A DNA stretch of 64,000 nt from Pseudomonadota bacterium. Its GTDB lineage: Bacteria > Pseudomonadota > Gammaproteobacteria > Pseudomonadales > Pseudohongiellaceae. This document shows, piece after piece, positions 1 to 8,481 of the stretch; position 1 is the first letter of the stretch; each line of letters begins with the position of its first letter. The DNA is taken from contig JAQBSZ010000016.1 of assembly GCA_027623555.1 (NCBI GenBank), positions 29,746 through 93,745 on the forward strand. The letters are read 5' to 3'. A program made the position numbers and the translations under genes. The notes under the pieces are model-generated. The model saw only the letters and a list, made by a program, of their open reading frames with translations, was not told the origin of the DNA and searched no databases.

Positions 1-1
1 C

Positions 2-361
2 ATGCCGATGCCTGCAGGCACCGTGCTGGTGATCAGTTTCACACTAAATGGGGATAAGTTTTACGCTATTAACGGCGGCCCCGCCTTCACCTTCAGTGAG
101 GGAATCTCGTTGTATATTCACTGTGATGATCAGAACGAAATCGACTATTACTGGAAAAAGCTGGGGGAGGGCGGTGCCGAGATGGCTTGTGGCTGGCTGA
201 AAGACAAGTACGGAATTGCCTGGCAGATCGTACCGGCAAATTTCCAGGACATGATTGATAGCAGTGAGCCGGAGAAGGCCGCGCGTGTGCTGGCTGCCAT
301 GAACACCATGATCAAGTTTGATATGGCAGGGCTGGAAGCGGCGTTCAGTGGCGCAGACTGA
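2..361 (+). CDS. VOC/PhnB-like glyoxalase-fold protein, 5' end outside the window
   Basis: The visible 119 residues match the C-terminal part of PhnB-like (3-demethylubiquinone methyltransferase-like) proteins of the vicinal oxygen chelate superfamily. Family hallmarks are the strand with NGGPAFTF, the block CGWLKDKYGIAWQIVP and the terminal helix pattern PEKAARVLAAMNTM. Family members are about 150-165 residues, so roughly the first 40-45 residues lie left of the window. The ATG at position 2 is therefore probably internal. No substrate can be assigned; many members are annotated only from their fold. The gene ends 48 bp before the convergent fic gene. Confidence 0.8.
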   Translation: MPMPAGTVLVISFTLNGDKFYAINGGPAFTFSEGISLYIHCDDQNEIDYYWKKLGEGGAEMACGWLKDKYGIAWQIVPANFQDMIDSSEPEKAARVLAAMNTMIKFDMAGLEAAFSGAD

Positions 362-408
362 CTACATTGAGATTAGATAGCCAACAAATCAAATTATCTG
401 ATTAACAT

Positions 409-1587
409 TCAGTAATCAGGGTATAACCTGGGTAGCCACCGCTCAACTGCATCATTAGGAAACCCGAGTCTTACGGCACCTTTAGGTGTATCTGAAATCA
501 GGTATCCATTATCCAGTAACCTGGATAATACTTCTCGTGCCTGTCTTTCCTTGTAGTTTGTTAAATCCTGCGCATGGCTACGTCTGAATTCTCCAGAAAT
601 AAGTGCCTCTCTAAGTATCTGAAATGAACCCGGTAACAGTCTACCTACAGATATTTCTTCACTAATGTGAATTTTCATTTTATTGAGTAATTCTTCTCTA
701 TCGATCAGATTTCCCATAAATTCGACTTGGTCAATGCAGGCATTAAGGAAAAAACTGCAAAATCGAACTAAATTCTCATGGCTAAGATTTCCTCTGCCAT
801 CCAGGTCTCCTTTTCTCGGTGCATCTGCTGCCATTAGTGCAGATTTATAAGCCTCTACATTTCTTGCGAGCCCCCTTGATACAGACCACAAACTACAGCC
901 TATTTCCGTGTGTAGTAGATAGGCGTGAGAATACAAACGGGCAACACGACCGTTACCATCCAAAAAGGGATGAATCCATACTAAGCGGTGATGTGAAGCT
1001 GCGATTGCGATAATTTGTTGAATCTGCGACAAGACGTCCGGATCATAAGCTTGTTCAAACCGATTCATGAACTTATCAACATTTTTCGCAAGCGGTGGGT
1101 GGTGCCTTCCGACTTTAACTTCAGAATTCCTTAATTCGCCTGGTAAGACCTCCAATTTCTTCCCGGTTTCTTTATTATCAAGCCATAGTAGTTCTGCTGG
1201 TAGCCGGGTACAAAATTCCTTATGTATCCTGGCTATAAACTCTGTTGATGAAACTTCCCCTTCAAGTTCCCTGTTATCAATTAGTTTTTGAACCTCTATA
1301 TGTGCTTTGGCTTCTAGTTGAAGGTTTCTTTGTTCTGGATTATTGGAAAAATCATTTTTCAGGGCTTTGTCGATATCTCGTGGATGTGTGTCGTGGCCTT
1401 CAATTAAATTGCTGTAGTAGCAGTTCATAGACCGCACGAGATTTCCTATGCTCTTCTGGACCACTGGATTTAGGTAGGATGACAATGCACTTCCTTTCTT
1501 TACCAGTGTCATTGCTAAATCTTCTAGCTCCCTATTTCCTTGTGTTGGGAGCATAGGTTCCATCAATGCGATATCTTCGTGAGCCAT
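409..1587 (-). CDS. Fic family protein (class II AMP-transferase) with C-terminal winged helix
   Basis: The Fic core motif HPFLDGNGRVAR is at residues 206-217, with catalytic His206 and the anion-binding GNGR intact. An inhibitory-helix motif SNLIEG at residues 59-64 fits [S/T]xxxE[G/N] and lies N-terminal to the core, which makes this a class II, self-inhibited Fic protein. The last ~85 residues look like a winged helix (QAREVLSRLLDNGYLI followed by a wing). Fic enzymes usually transfer AMP from ATP to a hydroxyl side chain of a target protein; the target here is unknown. No antitoxin gene adjoins it. An AGGA sequence nine bases upstream supports the ATG. Twelve-bp iterons and an extended -10 element lie just upstream, which suggests autoregulation through the C-terminal domain (inference). 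Confidence 0.92.
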   Translation of the reverse strand: MAHEDIALMEPMLPTQGNRELEDLAMTLVKKGSALSSYLNPVVQKSIGNLVRSMNCYYSNLIEGHDTHPRDIDKALKNDFSNNPEQRNLQLEAKAHIEVQKLIDNRELEGEVSSTEFIARIHKEFCTRLPAELLWLDNKETGKKLEVLPGELRNSEVKVGRHHPPLAKNVDKFMNRFEQAYDPDVLSQIQQIIAIAASHHRLVWIHPFLDGNGRVARLYSHAYLLHTEIGCSLWSVSRGLARNVEAYKSALMAADAPRKGDLDGRGNLSHENLVRFCSFFLNACIDQVEFMGNLIDREELLNKMKIHISEEISVGRLLPGSFQILREALISGEFRRSHAQDLTNYKERQAREVLSRLLDNGYLISDTPKGAVRLGFPNDAVERWLPRLYPDY

Positions 1588-1600
1588 ATTTAGTTCCTAT

Positions 1601-1620
1601 ATGCCGGTATTAATGCCGGT
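1601..1620 (-). promoter_or_regulatory. Proximal pair of 12-bp iterons upstream of fic
   Basis: Two TGCCGG units (+ strand) begin at 1602 and 1614, exactly 12 bp apart; read towards fic they are CGGCAT repeats. They lie 14-33 bp before the fic ATG, between the putative promoter and the ribosome binding site, where a bound protein would block transcription. They share the unit and the period of the distal cluster at 1687-1720. Confidence 0.6.
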
Positions 1621-1672
1621 TGTATTCCAAATATAATTATATATTTCAACTTGTTAAATAATATTAAGGTGA

Positions 1673-1681
1673 ATTATAGCA
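1673..1681 (-). promoter_or_regulatory. Extended -10 promoter element for fic
   Basis: On the minus strand the sequence reads TGCTATAAT, a perfect extended -10 hexamer with its TGn. It lies 86 bp upstream of the fic ATG in a very AT-rich stretch and is bracketed by the two iteron clusters, the distal one covering the -35 region. No good -35 hexamer is seen, which extended -10 promoters tolerate. The rest of the 330-bp gap between dnaE2 and fic (about 1722-1917) holds nothing I recognise. Confidence 0.5.
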
Positions 1682-1686
1682 TATTT

Positions 1687-1720
1687 ATGCCGGTTCTAAT
1701 GCCGATCTAATTGCCGCTAA
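1687..1720 (-). promoter_or_regulatory. Distal cluster of three 12-bp iterons upstream of fic
   Basis: TGCCGG, TGCCGA and TGCCGC begin at 1688, 1700 and 1712 on the + strand, again exactly 12 bp apart, each separated by CTAA- or CTAAT-like linkers. With the proximal pair this gives five copies of a CGGCATTA-like unit around the fic promoter. A 12-bp period places the units a little over one helical turn apart. This arrangement fits an operator for an oligomeric regulator. Confidence 0.6.
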
Positions 1721-1917
1721 TCAACCAATGCTGTCTGGCTTTAGGCTATAAGCGGTGACCGTTGCTATTTCATCACCTTGCCTGACCTCCCAGGCTTTGG
1801 CTTATGCGCTCCGTTGCAGGACTATCACAGTTAGAATCTACCAATCAGAAGCTACTAACAATTTTTGCTTTTCGATCATTATGGTCTTCGACAATAGTCA
1901 GGTAATCATTCGGTGCC

Positions 1918-4900
1918 CTAAGTAAAATTTCGCGACGACAGTTCCATAGACCCCAGCCAGTGGCTGAGGTCCACCAGCTCGCGGGCGATGAGATGGATCA
2001 CGCCCTCGCTTTTCTGCACGTGGCCAACGACACCCAGCAACATCGCCTGGCGAACCACCGGACGGTATTTTTCGCCCAGCTTAGGCCATACCACAACGTT
2101 GATAAATCCGCTTTCATCTTCCAGAGTTAAAAATGTGACACCCGCTGCCGTCATAGGACGCTGCCTGCACGTGACCAGGCCGGTAACCTTGGCACTCGCC
2201 TCGTTATCAACAAGCGTAAGATCACTCGCGGTAGATACCTGATAATTACTCAGATGCTCACGGAACAGGGCCAGGGGATGACGGCGTAAGGTAAATCCTG
2301 TGGACGTATAATCGCCGACGATATTCTGGCCTTCGCTGGCCACCGGCAATAATACATCGACGCCGAAATCACAGTCGGCGGCGTTAAACCCCGAGAACAA
2401 ATCACTATTGTGCTTAACTTCATGTTTGGCGTATTTCTCCTTGCAGGATGAGTCGGAGAAAAAATTCAATGTCGGAGTAATTTCCGAAGATGAACCTGCT
2501 GAATTTTTACTCCGACCCCTTATCTCAGGCTCGATTCCGCTGGCCTGCCAGAACGCCCGGTGGCGGTCACCACTCAGTCCGCGCAGGGCATCGGCGGCAG
2601 CCAGTGCCTCCAGATCTTTCTTGTTGATGCCGCTACGAAATACCAGGTCCTGTATGCTGACAAACTCTCCGGCCTGGCGCGCCTCGACAATGGCATTGGC
2701 AGCGATCTCGGACATTCCTTTAATCAGGCGCAAGCCAATACGCAGTTCGGGGTCCAGCGCTAGCTGGCTGTGCTCAGCCAGTTTTTTATAGTGCTTCGGA
2801 AACTCCAGGGAACAGTCGTAGAAACTGTTGTTCACCTCAACCGGTAACACCCGTACCCCATGACGCTCAGCATCCTGAATTAGTTGAGAGGGGGGATAAA
2901 ACCCCATAGGCTGACTGTTAAGCAGGCCACAACAGAAAGCCACCGGGTGGTAACACTTGAGCCAGGACGATACATAGGCGATCAACGCGAAGCTGGCGGA
3001 ATGGGATTCGGGAAAGCCATAGTCGCCAAAGCCCTTTATCTGCCTGAATAGTTTCTCGGCAAATTCCTTTTCATAGCCTCTTGCCAGCATCCCATTGACC
3101 AGCTTCCCCCTGTAGGGCTCCAGGCCACCCTCACGTTTCCAGGCGGCCATGGCCCGACGCAGCTGATCGGCTTCGCCACCACTGAAGCCTGCCGCCACCA
3201 TGGCTAACTGCATTACCTGTTCCTGAAAAATGGGCACTCCCAAGGTTCGTTCCAAAGTGTCTTTAACTGCATCGCTGGGATAGGTGACTGTCTCCTTGCC
3301 ACTGCGCCGGTTGAGATAGGGATGTACCATGTCTCCCTGGATAGGGCCAGGTCTCACAATTGCTATCTGAATTACCAGGTCATAGTAATTTCTCGGGCGC
3401 AGGCGTGGCAGCATACTCATCTGGGCGCGGGACTCTATCTGAAACACGCCTACAGTATCCGCCTCGCACATCATGTCGTAGACCCTGGGATCTTCGGCAG
3501 GGATCTTCTGCATGGTCAAAGGCTCAGTGCTGTAATTACTGATCAGGTCCAGGCATTTCTGTACTGCCGTCAACATGCCCAGGGCCAGCACATCGATCTT
3601 CAGGAGCCCCAGGGCTTCCAGGTCATTCTTCTCCCACTGGATCACGGTGCGATCTGCCATCGCCGCATTCTCGATTGGCACCAGGTGGGACAGTGGACCC
3701 TGGCTGATCACGAAACCGCCGACATGCTGAGACAGATGGCGGGGAAATCCGCTAAGCGCCTGGGCCAGAAATACCAGCTTCTGGATATTCGGGTCGGAGT
3801 AGTCCACGTTGGCATCACTGAGTTGCTCCTTTAGGTTAGATCCCCACCAGTAGATGGATTTAGCCAGGTGATCCAGTAGTTTCTCCTTAAGACCCAATGC
3901 CTTGCCTACATCCCGGATGGCACTGCGAGAGCGGTAAGTAATGACGGTCGCCGCAATCGCGGCGCGACCTCGACCGTACTTGTTGTAGATATACTGGATG
4001 ACTTCTTCACGACGGGCGTTTTCGAAATCTACATCAATATCCGGGGGCTCATCGCGTTCCCTGGAAATGAATCGTTCGAACAACACTTCCACGCGCGCAG
4101 GATCCACCTCGGTAATACCCAGGCAATAGCACACGGCAGAGTTGGCTGCCGAACCACGCCCCTGGCAGAGGATGTGCCGGCTGCGGGCAAAGGCCACCAT
4201 GTCATGCACAGTGAGAAAGTAATGCTCATACCCCAGCTCCTTAATCAGCGCCAGTTCATGTTCGATGATGTTGCGTACTTTAGGTGTCGCCCCTTCCGGC
4301 CAACGCTCGCGGACTCCCGCCTCGGTCAGTTCTCGCAACCAGCCATGGGGGGTGTAACCGGCCGGCACCAGCTCGCGGGGATACTCATAACGCAGTTCAT
4401 CCAGGCTGAAGTTGCACAGATCAGCGATTTGAACTGTGGCTTCCATGAGCATCGATGGAAACAACTTGCTCAGCTGTTCCCGCGAGCGCAGATGACGCTG
4501 GCCATTGCTCTCGGCATCGAGACCCAGCTCACTGATCGGCCTGATCAACCGAATCGCCGTGAGGGTGTCCTGCAAGATGCGCCTGCCAGCGTCATGCATA
4601 TAGACGCCACCGGCAGCGCAGAGAGGAATATCATATTGCCTGCCCAGCTTCTGCAGGCGTTGTAACTTCAGGCGGTCATCGCCTCTGAGCAGCAGTTCTG
4701 TTGCAATCCAGAGGCGGTTCGGAAACTGCCGGCCCAGCCACACTGCCTGGCAGGCAATCAACTCCGGCGACCACATCAGGTCCGGGTTCCACAACGCCAG
4801 GCAGTCGCCGGGCAGGTTGGCTTCCACCATTGGGCGGTCGATGCAATAAGTGCCTTTCTTGCTGTCTCTGCGGGCACAACTGATGAGGTGACTCAGCTCC

Positions 4901-5232
4901 CCATAACCCAGGCGGTTTCGCGCAAGCAGTATCAACCGGCAGCCTTCCTGCAGCACGAACTCACTGCCGATGATCAGCTTGATATCGCGTTCTTTGGCAG
5001 CCGTGTGTGCCCGTACCACTCCCGACAGGGAACATTCATCGGTAATGGCGATGGCGCGATAGCCGAGCTCATCTGCCCGTTCCACCAGTTCTTCGGGAAA
5101 CGAGGCACCACGCAGAAAACTGAAATTGGAGATGCAGTGCAGCTCTGCATAAGAGGGCAGGGTGACTTCTTTATCAGGCGCAGACGCAGCAGTAGCAGCG
5201 CGCCCGGTTTCTGCGAGGGGCTTTTCGGCCAT
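1918..5232 (-). CDS. dnaE2: Error-prone DNA polymerase III alpha-like subunit DnaE2
   Basis: The 1104-residue protein has the C-family polymerase architecture. An N-terminal PHP domain (YAELHCISNFSFLRGAS, AITDECSLSGVV) is followed by the palm with the catalytic aspartates in PPDIDVDFEN, the fingers region GFPESHSASFALIAYVSSW, helix-hairpin-helix segments and a C-terminal OB fold. Length and motifs match DnaE2, the translesion polymerase of the SOS mutasome, rather than replicative DnaE (about 1160 residues). DnaE2 normally works with ImuB (and ImuA) and is often encoded in one cassette with them; neither is next to it here. A LexA box 20 bp upstream indicates SOS induction. The ATG at 5232 has only a weak ribosome binding site. 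Confidence 0.95.
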   Translation of the reverse strand: MAEKPLAETGRAATAASAPDKEVTLPSYAELHCISNFSFLRGASFPEELVERADELGYRAIAITDECSLSGVVRAHTAAKERDIKLIIGSEFVLQEGCRLILLARNRLGYGELSHLISCARRDSKKGTYCIDRPMVEANLPGDCLALWNPDLMWSPELIACQAVWLGRQFPNRLWIATELLLRGDDRLKLQRLQKLGRQYDIPLCAAGGVYMHDAGRRILQDTLTAIRLIRPISELGLDAESNGQRHLRSREQLSKLFPSMLMEATVQIADLCNFSLDELRYEYPRELVPAGYTPHGWLRELTEAGVRERWPEGATPKVRNIIEHELALIKELGYEHYFLTVHDMVAFARSRHILCQGRGSAANSAVCYCLGITEVDPARVEVLFERFISRERDEPPDIDVDFENARREEVIQYIYNKYGRGRAAIAATVITYRSRSAIRDVGKALGLKEKLLDHLAKSIYWWGSNLKEQLSDANVDYSDPNIQKLVFLAQALSGFPRHLSQHVGGFVISQGPLSHLVPIENAAMADRTVIQWEKNDLEALGLLKIDVLALGMLTAVQKCLDLISNYSTEPLTMQKIPAEDPRVYDMMCEADTVGVFQIESRAQMSMLPRLRPRNYYDLVIQIAIVRPGPIQGDMVHPYLNRRSGKETVTYPSDAVKDTLERTLGVPIFQEQVMQLAMVAAGFSGGEADQLRRAMAAWKREGGLEPYRGKLVNGMLARGYEKEFAEKLFRQIKGFGDYGFPESHSASFALIAYVSSWLKCYHPVAFCCGLLNSQPMGFYPPSQLIQDAERHGVRVLPVEVNNSFYDCSLEFPKHYKKLAEHSQLALDPELRIGLRLIKGMSEIAANAIVEARQAGEFVSIQDLVFRSGINKKDLEALAAADALRGLSGDRHRAFWQASGIEPEIRGRSKNSAGSSSEITPTLNFFSDSSCKEKYAKHEVKHNSDLFSGFNAADCDFGVDVLLPVASEGQNIVGDYTSTGFTLRRHPLALFREHLSNYQVSTASDLTLVDNEASAKVTGLVTCRQRPMTAAGVTFLTLEDESGFINVVVWPKLGEKYRPVVRQAMLLGVVGHVQKSEGVIHLIARELVDLSHWLGSMELSSRNFT

Positions 5233-5250
5233 GATGACATTGGTCTAATG

Positions 5251-5270
5251 TACTGTACATATATACAGTA
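5251..5270 (-). promoter_or_regulatory. LexA-binding site (SOS box) of dnaE2
   Basis: TACTGTACATATATACAGTA contains CTGT-N8-ACAG with an alternating AT core, which agrees with the gammaproteobacterial LexA consensus. It lies 20-40 bp before the dnaE2 ATG and overlaps the predicted -10 element, so LexA binding would occlude RNA polymerase. Confidence 0.88.
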
Positions 5271-5293
5271 TTTTTATAAGACCTGAATGTCAA
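5265..5293 (-). promoter_or_regulatory. Predicted sigma-70 promoter of dnaE2
   Basis: On the minus strand a perfect -35 hexamer TTGACA (5288-5293) is followed after exactly 17 bp by TACTGT (5265-5270). That -10 is poor (3 of 6), but it lies inside the LexA box, a geometry typical of LexA-controlled promoters. Confidence 0.6.
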
Positions 5294-5295
5294 CT

Positions 5296-5317
5296 AATAA
5301 GGTGCCTGGCACCTATT
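5296..5317. repeat. Short palindrome, possible terminator or REP-like element
   Basis: The core is AGGTGCC-T-GGCACCT with partly matching AT-rich ends. It directly follows the stop codon of the minus-strand gene at 5322. No real T-run follows, so termination is uncertain. The core resembles palindromic repeats I associate with REP/RAYT families, but this is a resemblance from memory only. Confidence 0.4.
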
Positions 5318-5321
5318 CGGG

Positions 5322-6329
5322 TTATCGAGTTCCTTCTGCGGCCATGCGCTCCTCGGCACGAGCCCCGCGCACAATGTTTACCATACCGTAATTACCTTCG
5401 TGGCAGGCATATTCATAGAGTTGCCCGGCCACCTTGGTCATGGGCACGATAGCGGTAACCTTGTCGGTAAAAGTCGACGGGTCATCGATAGTCCATTCAT
5501 AGTTAACCGTGTAAGGGTTGATGCGAGTAAAACGCTCGGTGAGAATCTTGTTCTTTGAAGTACCCATGCCCTCATAACTCTGGGTCATGCCGTTGAAGTT
5601 GCGAGTCTCCACCACCAGCGTGTTGTCATCCCAGTAACCCTGAGAATCGCCCGACCACAGGCCAATATTCTCATCCAGAAGCGGTCGTTCCCTGATGGCG
5701 ACGATGCGTGCATCGTGAATCATCTCCATCAGGATCACGGCATGGTCCTGGTTCTGAAAGATCTGGATGTTGTTGTTATAAAGGCTTGGTGTAAATGGCG
5801 GCCCTGCGTTGAATCCAACGATGCAACGCTCGGAGAGTCCGCGATCTTCCGGGCCATCTTTACCAATACCACCGACCGGGAAGCGCACGGGGCGTTCGCC
5901 AGTAATATCCGGGCCGAGCCCGCCAGCAATCGGCCGAATGCCTTCCACCAGGGCAGGAAATCGGCCGTTGGTTGGATATACGATATGGGAAGTGCGAATC
6001 TGGTCGGTAATACCGGCGCTCTCTACCCAGAAGTCATTGTAGCCACCGGGATTCGATGCGCTTTCGATGCCCGGAACTGCCTGGTCGGATGCCTCATCGG
6101 CTGCTGCCAGTCTTGAGCGCAATTGCGCTATTTCGTCATCGGTCATAAATTGGCGATCACCGAAGCGTTGCGGCCGTTGCATCGGCACGTTAGATGAAAA
6201 ATTCCAGACGCCCTGCAGGTCAGGATGACCCCATTCGGTACGTGGTGCCACATATAGTTCTTGAGCCAGCGAAGCCATGCCCAGCAACGAGCCAAGCGCC
6301 AATGCCAGGATTAAAAGAGTCTTCTTCAT
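5322..6329 (-). CDS. Secreted protein of unknown function
   Basis: A signal peptide (MKKTLLILALALGSLLGMAS, then AQ) is followed by a mature region rich in aromatic, Gly and Pro residues. It contains blocks such as WGHPDLQGVW near the N-terminus, a middle NNNIQIFQNQDHAVI, DSQGYWDDNTLVVETRNF, and a C-terminal YEYACHEGNYGMVNIVRGAR. I recognise this as a widespread uncharacterised family of secreted proteins in Acidobacteria and marine Proteobacteria, with no known activity. A longer reading frame begins six codons upstream (6347), but the start at 6329 has GGGG seven bases before it and gives a clean signal peptide. The gene is flanked on both sides by palindromic repeats. Confidence 0.75.
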   Translation of the reverse strand: MKKTLLILALALGSLLGMASLAQELYVAPRTEWGHPDLQGVWNFSSNVPMQRPQRFGDRQFMTDDEIAQLRSRLAAADEASDQAVPGIESASNPGGYNDFWVESAGITDQIRTSHIVYPTNGRFPALVEGIRPIAGGLGPDITGERPVRFPVGGIGKDGPEDRGLSERCIVGFNAGPPFTPSLYNNNIQIFQNQDHAVILMEMIHDARIVAIRERPLLDENIGLWSGDSQGYWDDNTLVVETRNFNGMTQSYEGMGTSKNKILTERFTRINPYTVNYEWTIDDPSTFTDKVTAIVPMTKVAGQLYEYACHEGNYGMVNIVRGARAEERMAAEGTR

Positions 6330-6421
6330 TAGATACCCCAGGAACAAATAAGCAGTACTCCCAACGGTAGTGACTTTTTAATTCAGAATCAACTGGCAAG
6401 AGAGCAAGGGGTCAAGAACAT

Positions 6422-6518
6422 GGGGTCAGGTCTCCAATTGCACATATCTTCGCTTTGAACGATTTGAGACCTGAGCCCATCTTCTAGCGATTTTATGTGC
6501 AATTGGAGACCTGACCCC
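6422..6518. repeat. 97-bp palindromic element with perfect 25-bp arms
   Basis: The arm 6422-6446, beginning GGGGTCAGGTCTCC, is the exact reverse complement of 6494-6518. Pairing continues after three mismatches (TCGCT 6450-6454 with AGCGA 6486-6490), so the hairpin stem reaches about 33 bp. An additional GGGGTCA copy lies just to the left, at about 6409. It lies between two minus-strand genes, just after the stop codon of the porin-like gene. It could act as a transcript-end hairpin, but its length and perfection suggest a mobile palindrome (REPIN-like). No transposase for it is present in the window. Confidence 0.75.
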
Positions 6519-6523
6519 CGGAC

Positions 6524-7171
6524 TTAGAAAGTTTTTCCTATTGTGAATACGATGGCTTCACTCTCAGTTGGGCTTCCGGAAGAGCTGACCTGGTCGGACA
6601 ATTCATCGCTGCTGAAGATGCCGGCAATGCCGAAATCGATGTCAGAAATAGTCGTACCCCACCCGATCTCAATATAGTCACCGTCGAAATCATCACCGAA
6701 AGTACCATAGGTACCATACAGACCATTCTCGCCAGTGATGGTCAGCCCCAGGAAATCGTAGTCCGCATCAGCGCCGAATCCATCCCACTCGCCGACAGAA
6801 TACTCGAGGCTGAACATGCCATAACCCAGATTCAGATTAACTTCCTCATAAGTGTCATCGAACTCACCGGTGTAGTAGTAACCAGTGAAGCCAACACTGG
6901 CAGTAAATCCAGATTCAGTCTCAATGCCGTAACCGAAGTAACCATCTACTTCAGCCCCATCACCCACATCGGCAGCCCAGGAGCCTGCATAGAAACCACC
7001 CTCGGTCCAATCAATACCAACACTTGCGGAAGAGTTCTTTTGCAGGATGCCACGATAGTAATATTCCGAAGCCCATCCAATGTTATAGGACACCTCTGCA
7101 GATGCGCTGGTGGCGATCAATCCGCTTGATGCCAATACTAGACCTGCAGCCAGGTGAGTTAATCTTTTCAT
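6524..7171 (-). CDS. TorF family putative outer-membrane porin
   Basis: A signal peptide (MKRLTHLAAGLVLASSGLIA, ending ASA) is followed by a Tyr/Gly/Asp-rich beta-barrel sequence: NIGWASEYYYRGILQ, GGFYAGSWAADVGDG, DGYFGYG and a terminal Phe. These are the features of the TIGR02001 family, annotated as TorF-type putative porins. The mature protein is about 190 residues and very acidic, consistent with a small barrel of 8-10 strands. The start at 7171 is set by GGAGGAA at ideal distance; an ATG four codons earlier lies before that site. The transported solute is unknown. Confidence 0.85.
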   Translation of the reverse strand: MKRLTHLAAGLVLASSGLIATSASAEVSYNIGWASEYYYRGILQKNSSASVGIDWTEGGFYAGSWAADVGDGAEVDGYFGYGIETESGFTASVGFTGYYYTGEFDDTYEEVNLNLGYGMFSLEYSVGEWDGFGADADYDFLGLTITGENGLYGTYGTFGDDFDGDYIEIGWGTTISDIDFGIAGIFSSDELSDQVSSSGSPTESEAIVFTIGKTF

Positions 7172-7433
7172 GTCTTCCTCCAAAAATAGTGTGAGATGGC
7201 AAGCAGCGCTTGCCGCTGAAAGTGTTTACTTCCTACTCTCGACTTAGCAAAGAACGCGCCAACATGGGCAAATCCCCGTAATACCGGGTGCTCAGACGAA
7301 TAGTGAGGTTTCGACAGCGGCAGGGCGCTGTAAATTGGTGCAATTAGGTTGGGGCAGACCAGTCGTGCACCATAAAGAGGCAGGAATTTGTAAAGCCAGG
7401 TAGGGGCGACCGCAGGCCGGACTACAGCCTGCT

Positions 7434-7694
7434 TTAAGTCTCGCTCGTTACTGACGTGTCGCTTGACTGCTTTGGACTGTAGTGGGCACTTGGATTGGCC
7501 CGGTTGACCACCATTCGACTATGCAAATTAGTCACGATAGTGCTTCCCCACTTCTCAAATAGAAAGGGCAGAAAAGCGTGTAACAGGCAGACAACGGCGG
7601 CAAAAAAAAGTGCCACTGCAAACGCCAGCGCATGTTGCATATGCTGAAAATAGCTTTCATCAACGCTTTGCAGGTGGCTCACCAGTCTTCCCAT
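7434..7694 (-). CDS. DUF6356 family small membrane protein
   Basis: This 86-residue protein has a short N-terminal region (HLQSVDESYFQHMQHALAFA), one hydrophobic segment at about residues 23-48 and a conserved-looking FEKWGSTIV block. These are typical of DUF6356, a family of unknown function common in marine proteobacteria. AAGGAA upstream of the ATG supports the start. It is divergent from the Lrp-type regulator gene, with 180 bp between the starts, so the regulator may control it (inference). Confidence 0.75.
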   Translation of the reverse strand: MGRLVSHLQSVDESYFQHMQHALAFAVALFFAAVVCLLHAFLPFLFEKWGSTIVTNLHSRMVVNRANPSAHYSPKQSSDTSVTSET

Positions 7695-7874
7695 ATCTAT
7701 TCCTTTTCCATAATCTGAAAATCAGCACGCATCTACCTTGAGGAACTTTGCGCTGATTCGAATGCGTGAAAGCATAGCAGGCTTGCCCTGGGAGATTTTT
7801 GCGAATATTCTAGGGTCTTTCCCTATTTATAGTTATATATACCCTTAATCTGACAATATATAGATTTGTATTCT

Positions 7875-8339
7875 ATGGATAAGATTGATCGCAATATTCT
7901 TGCACTACTGCAAAATAACTCAGAAATGCCTACATCCGAGATTGCCCAGGCTGTTGGCCTTTCGACGACTCCCTGCTGGCGACGCATTCAGAAACTCGAA
8001 GCTGAGGGTGTTATTGCCAAGCGGGTCGTTCTGTTAAATCGGGACAAGCTCAATCTCGGTGTCGACGTGTTCATTTCAGTAAAAACCAATCAACACAATT
8101 GGGACTGGCTGGCCAATTTTTCGGAAGCGGTTGCCCGCTTCCCGGAAGTAGTCGAGTTCTATCGCATGGCTGGGGAGGCGGACTACCTGTTAAGAGTCGT
8201 GGTTCCTGATATTCCGGCATTTGATAAGTTCTATAAAAAGTTAGTGCAGTCCGCCGATCTGGCAGACGTGTCATCGAGTTTCGCCATGGAGCAGATCAAG
8301 TACACTACTTCCTTGCCGCTGGATTATATCGTCTCTTGA
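7875..8339 (+). CDS. Lrp/AsnC family transcriptional regulator
   Basis: The N-terminal helix-turn-helix (MDKIDRNILALLQNNSEMPT, then SEIAQAVGLSTTPCWRRIQK) and the C-terminal RAM ligand-binding fold (VEFYRMAGEADYLLRVVVPD) show a standard 154-residue feast/famine regulator. Such proteins form octamers and respond to amino acids. I chose the ATG at 7875 rather than a TTG three codons earlier, because MDKIDRNIL is the usual N-terminus of the family; no clear ribosome binding site separates them. The divergent DUF6356 gene and the downstream hydrolase are candidate targets. Confidence 0.92.
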   Translation: MDKIDRNILALLQNNSEMPTSEIAQAVGLSTTPCWRRIQKLEAEGVIAKRVVLLNRDKLNLGVDVFISVKTNQHNWDWLANFSEAVARFPEVVEFYRMAGEADYLLRVVVPDIPAFDKFYKKLVQSADLADVSSSFAMEQIKYTTSLPLDYIVS

Positions 8340-8481
8340 TAGCTACTAGTTTTTCGCAACCCCAACACAAACAGTCCATCTTGAACACACTAGTGTTATT
8401 GGCCCTGACCGCGTTACTATCGCTTGCTCTTCTAAAATCCCTACCCTCAGGAAAACCGAACAAGAAAGCGTGGAGAACCCT

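Noticed and set aside
409..1587. Fic as the toxin of a Fic/antitoxin (FicT/FicA) pair
   Set aside because: The inhibitory motif is inside the same protein (class II), and no small antitoxin gene adjoins it.
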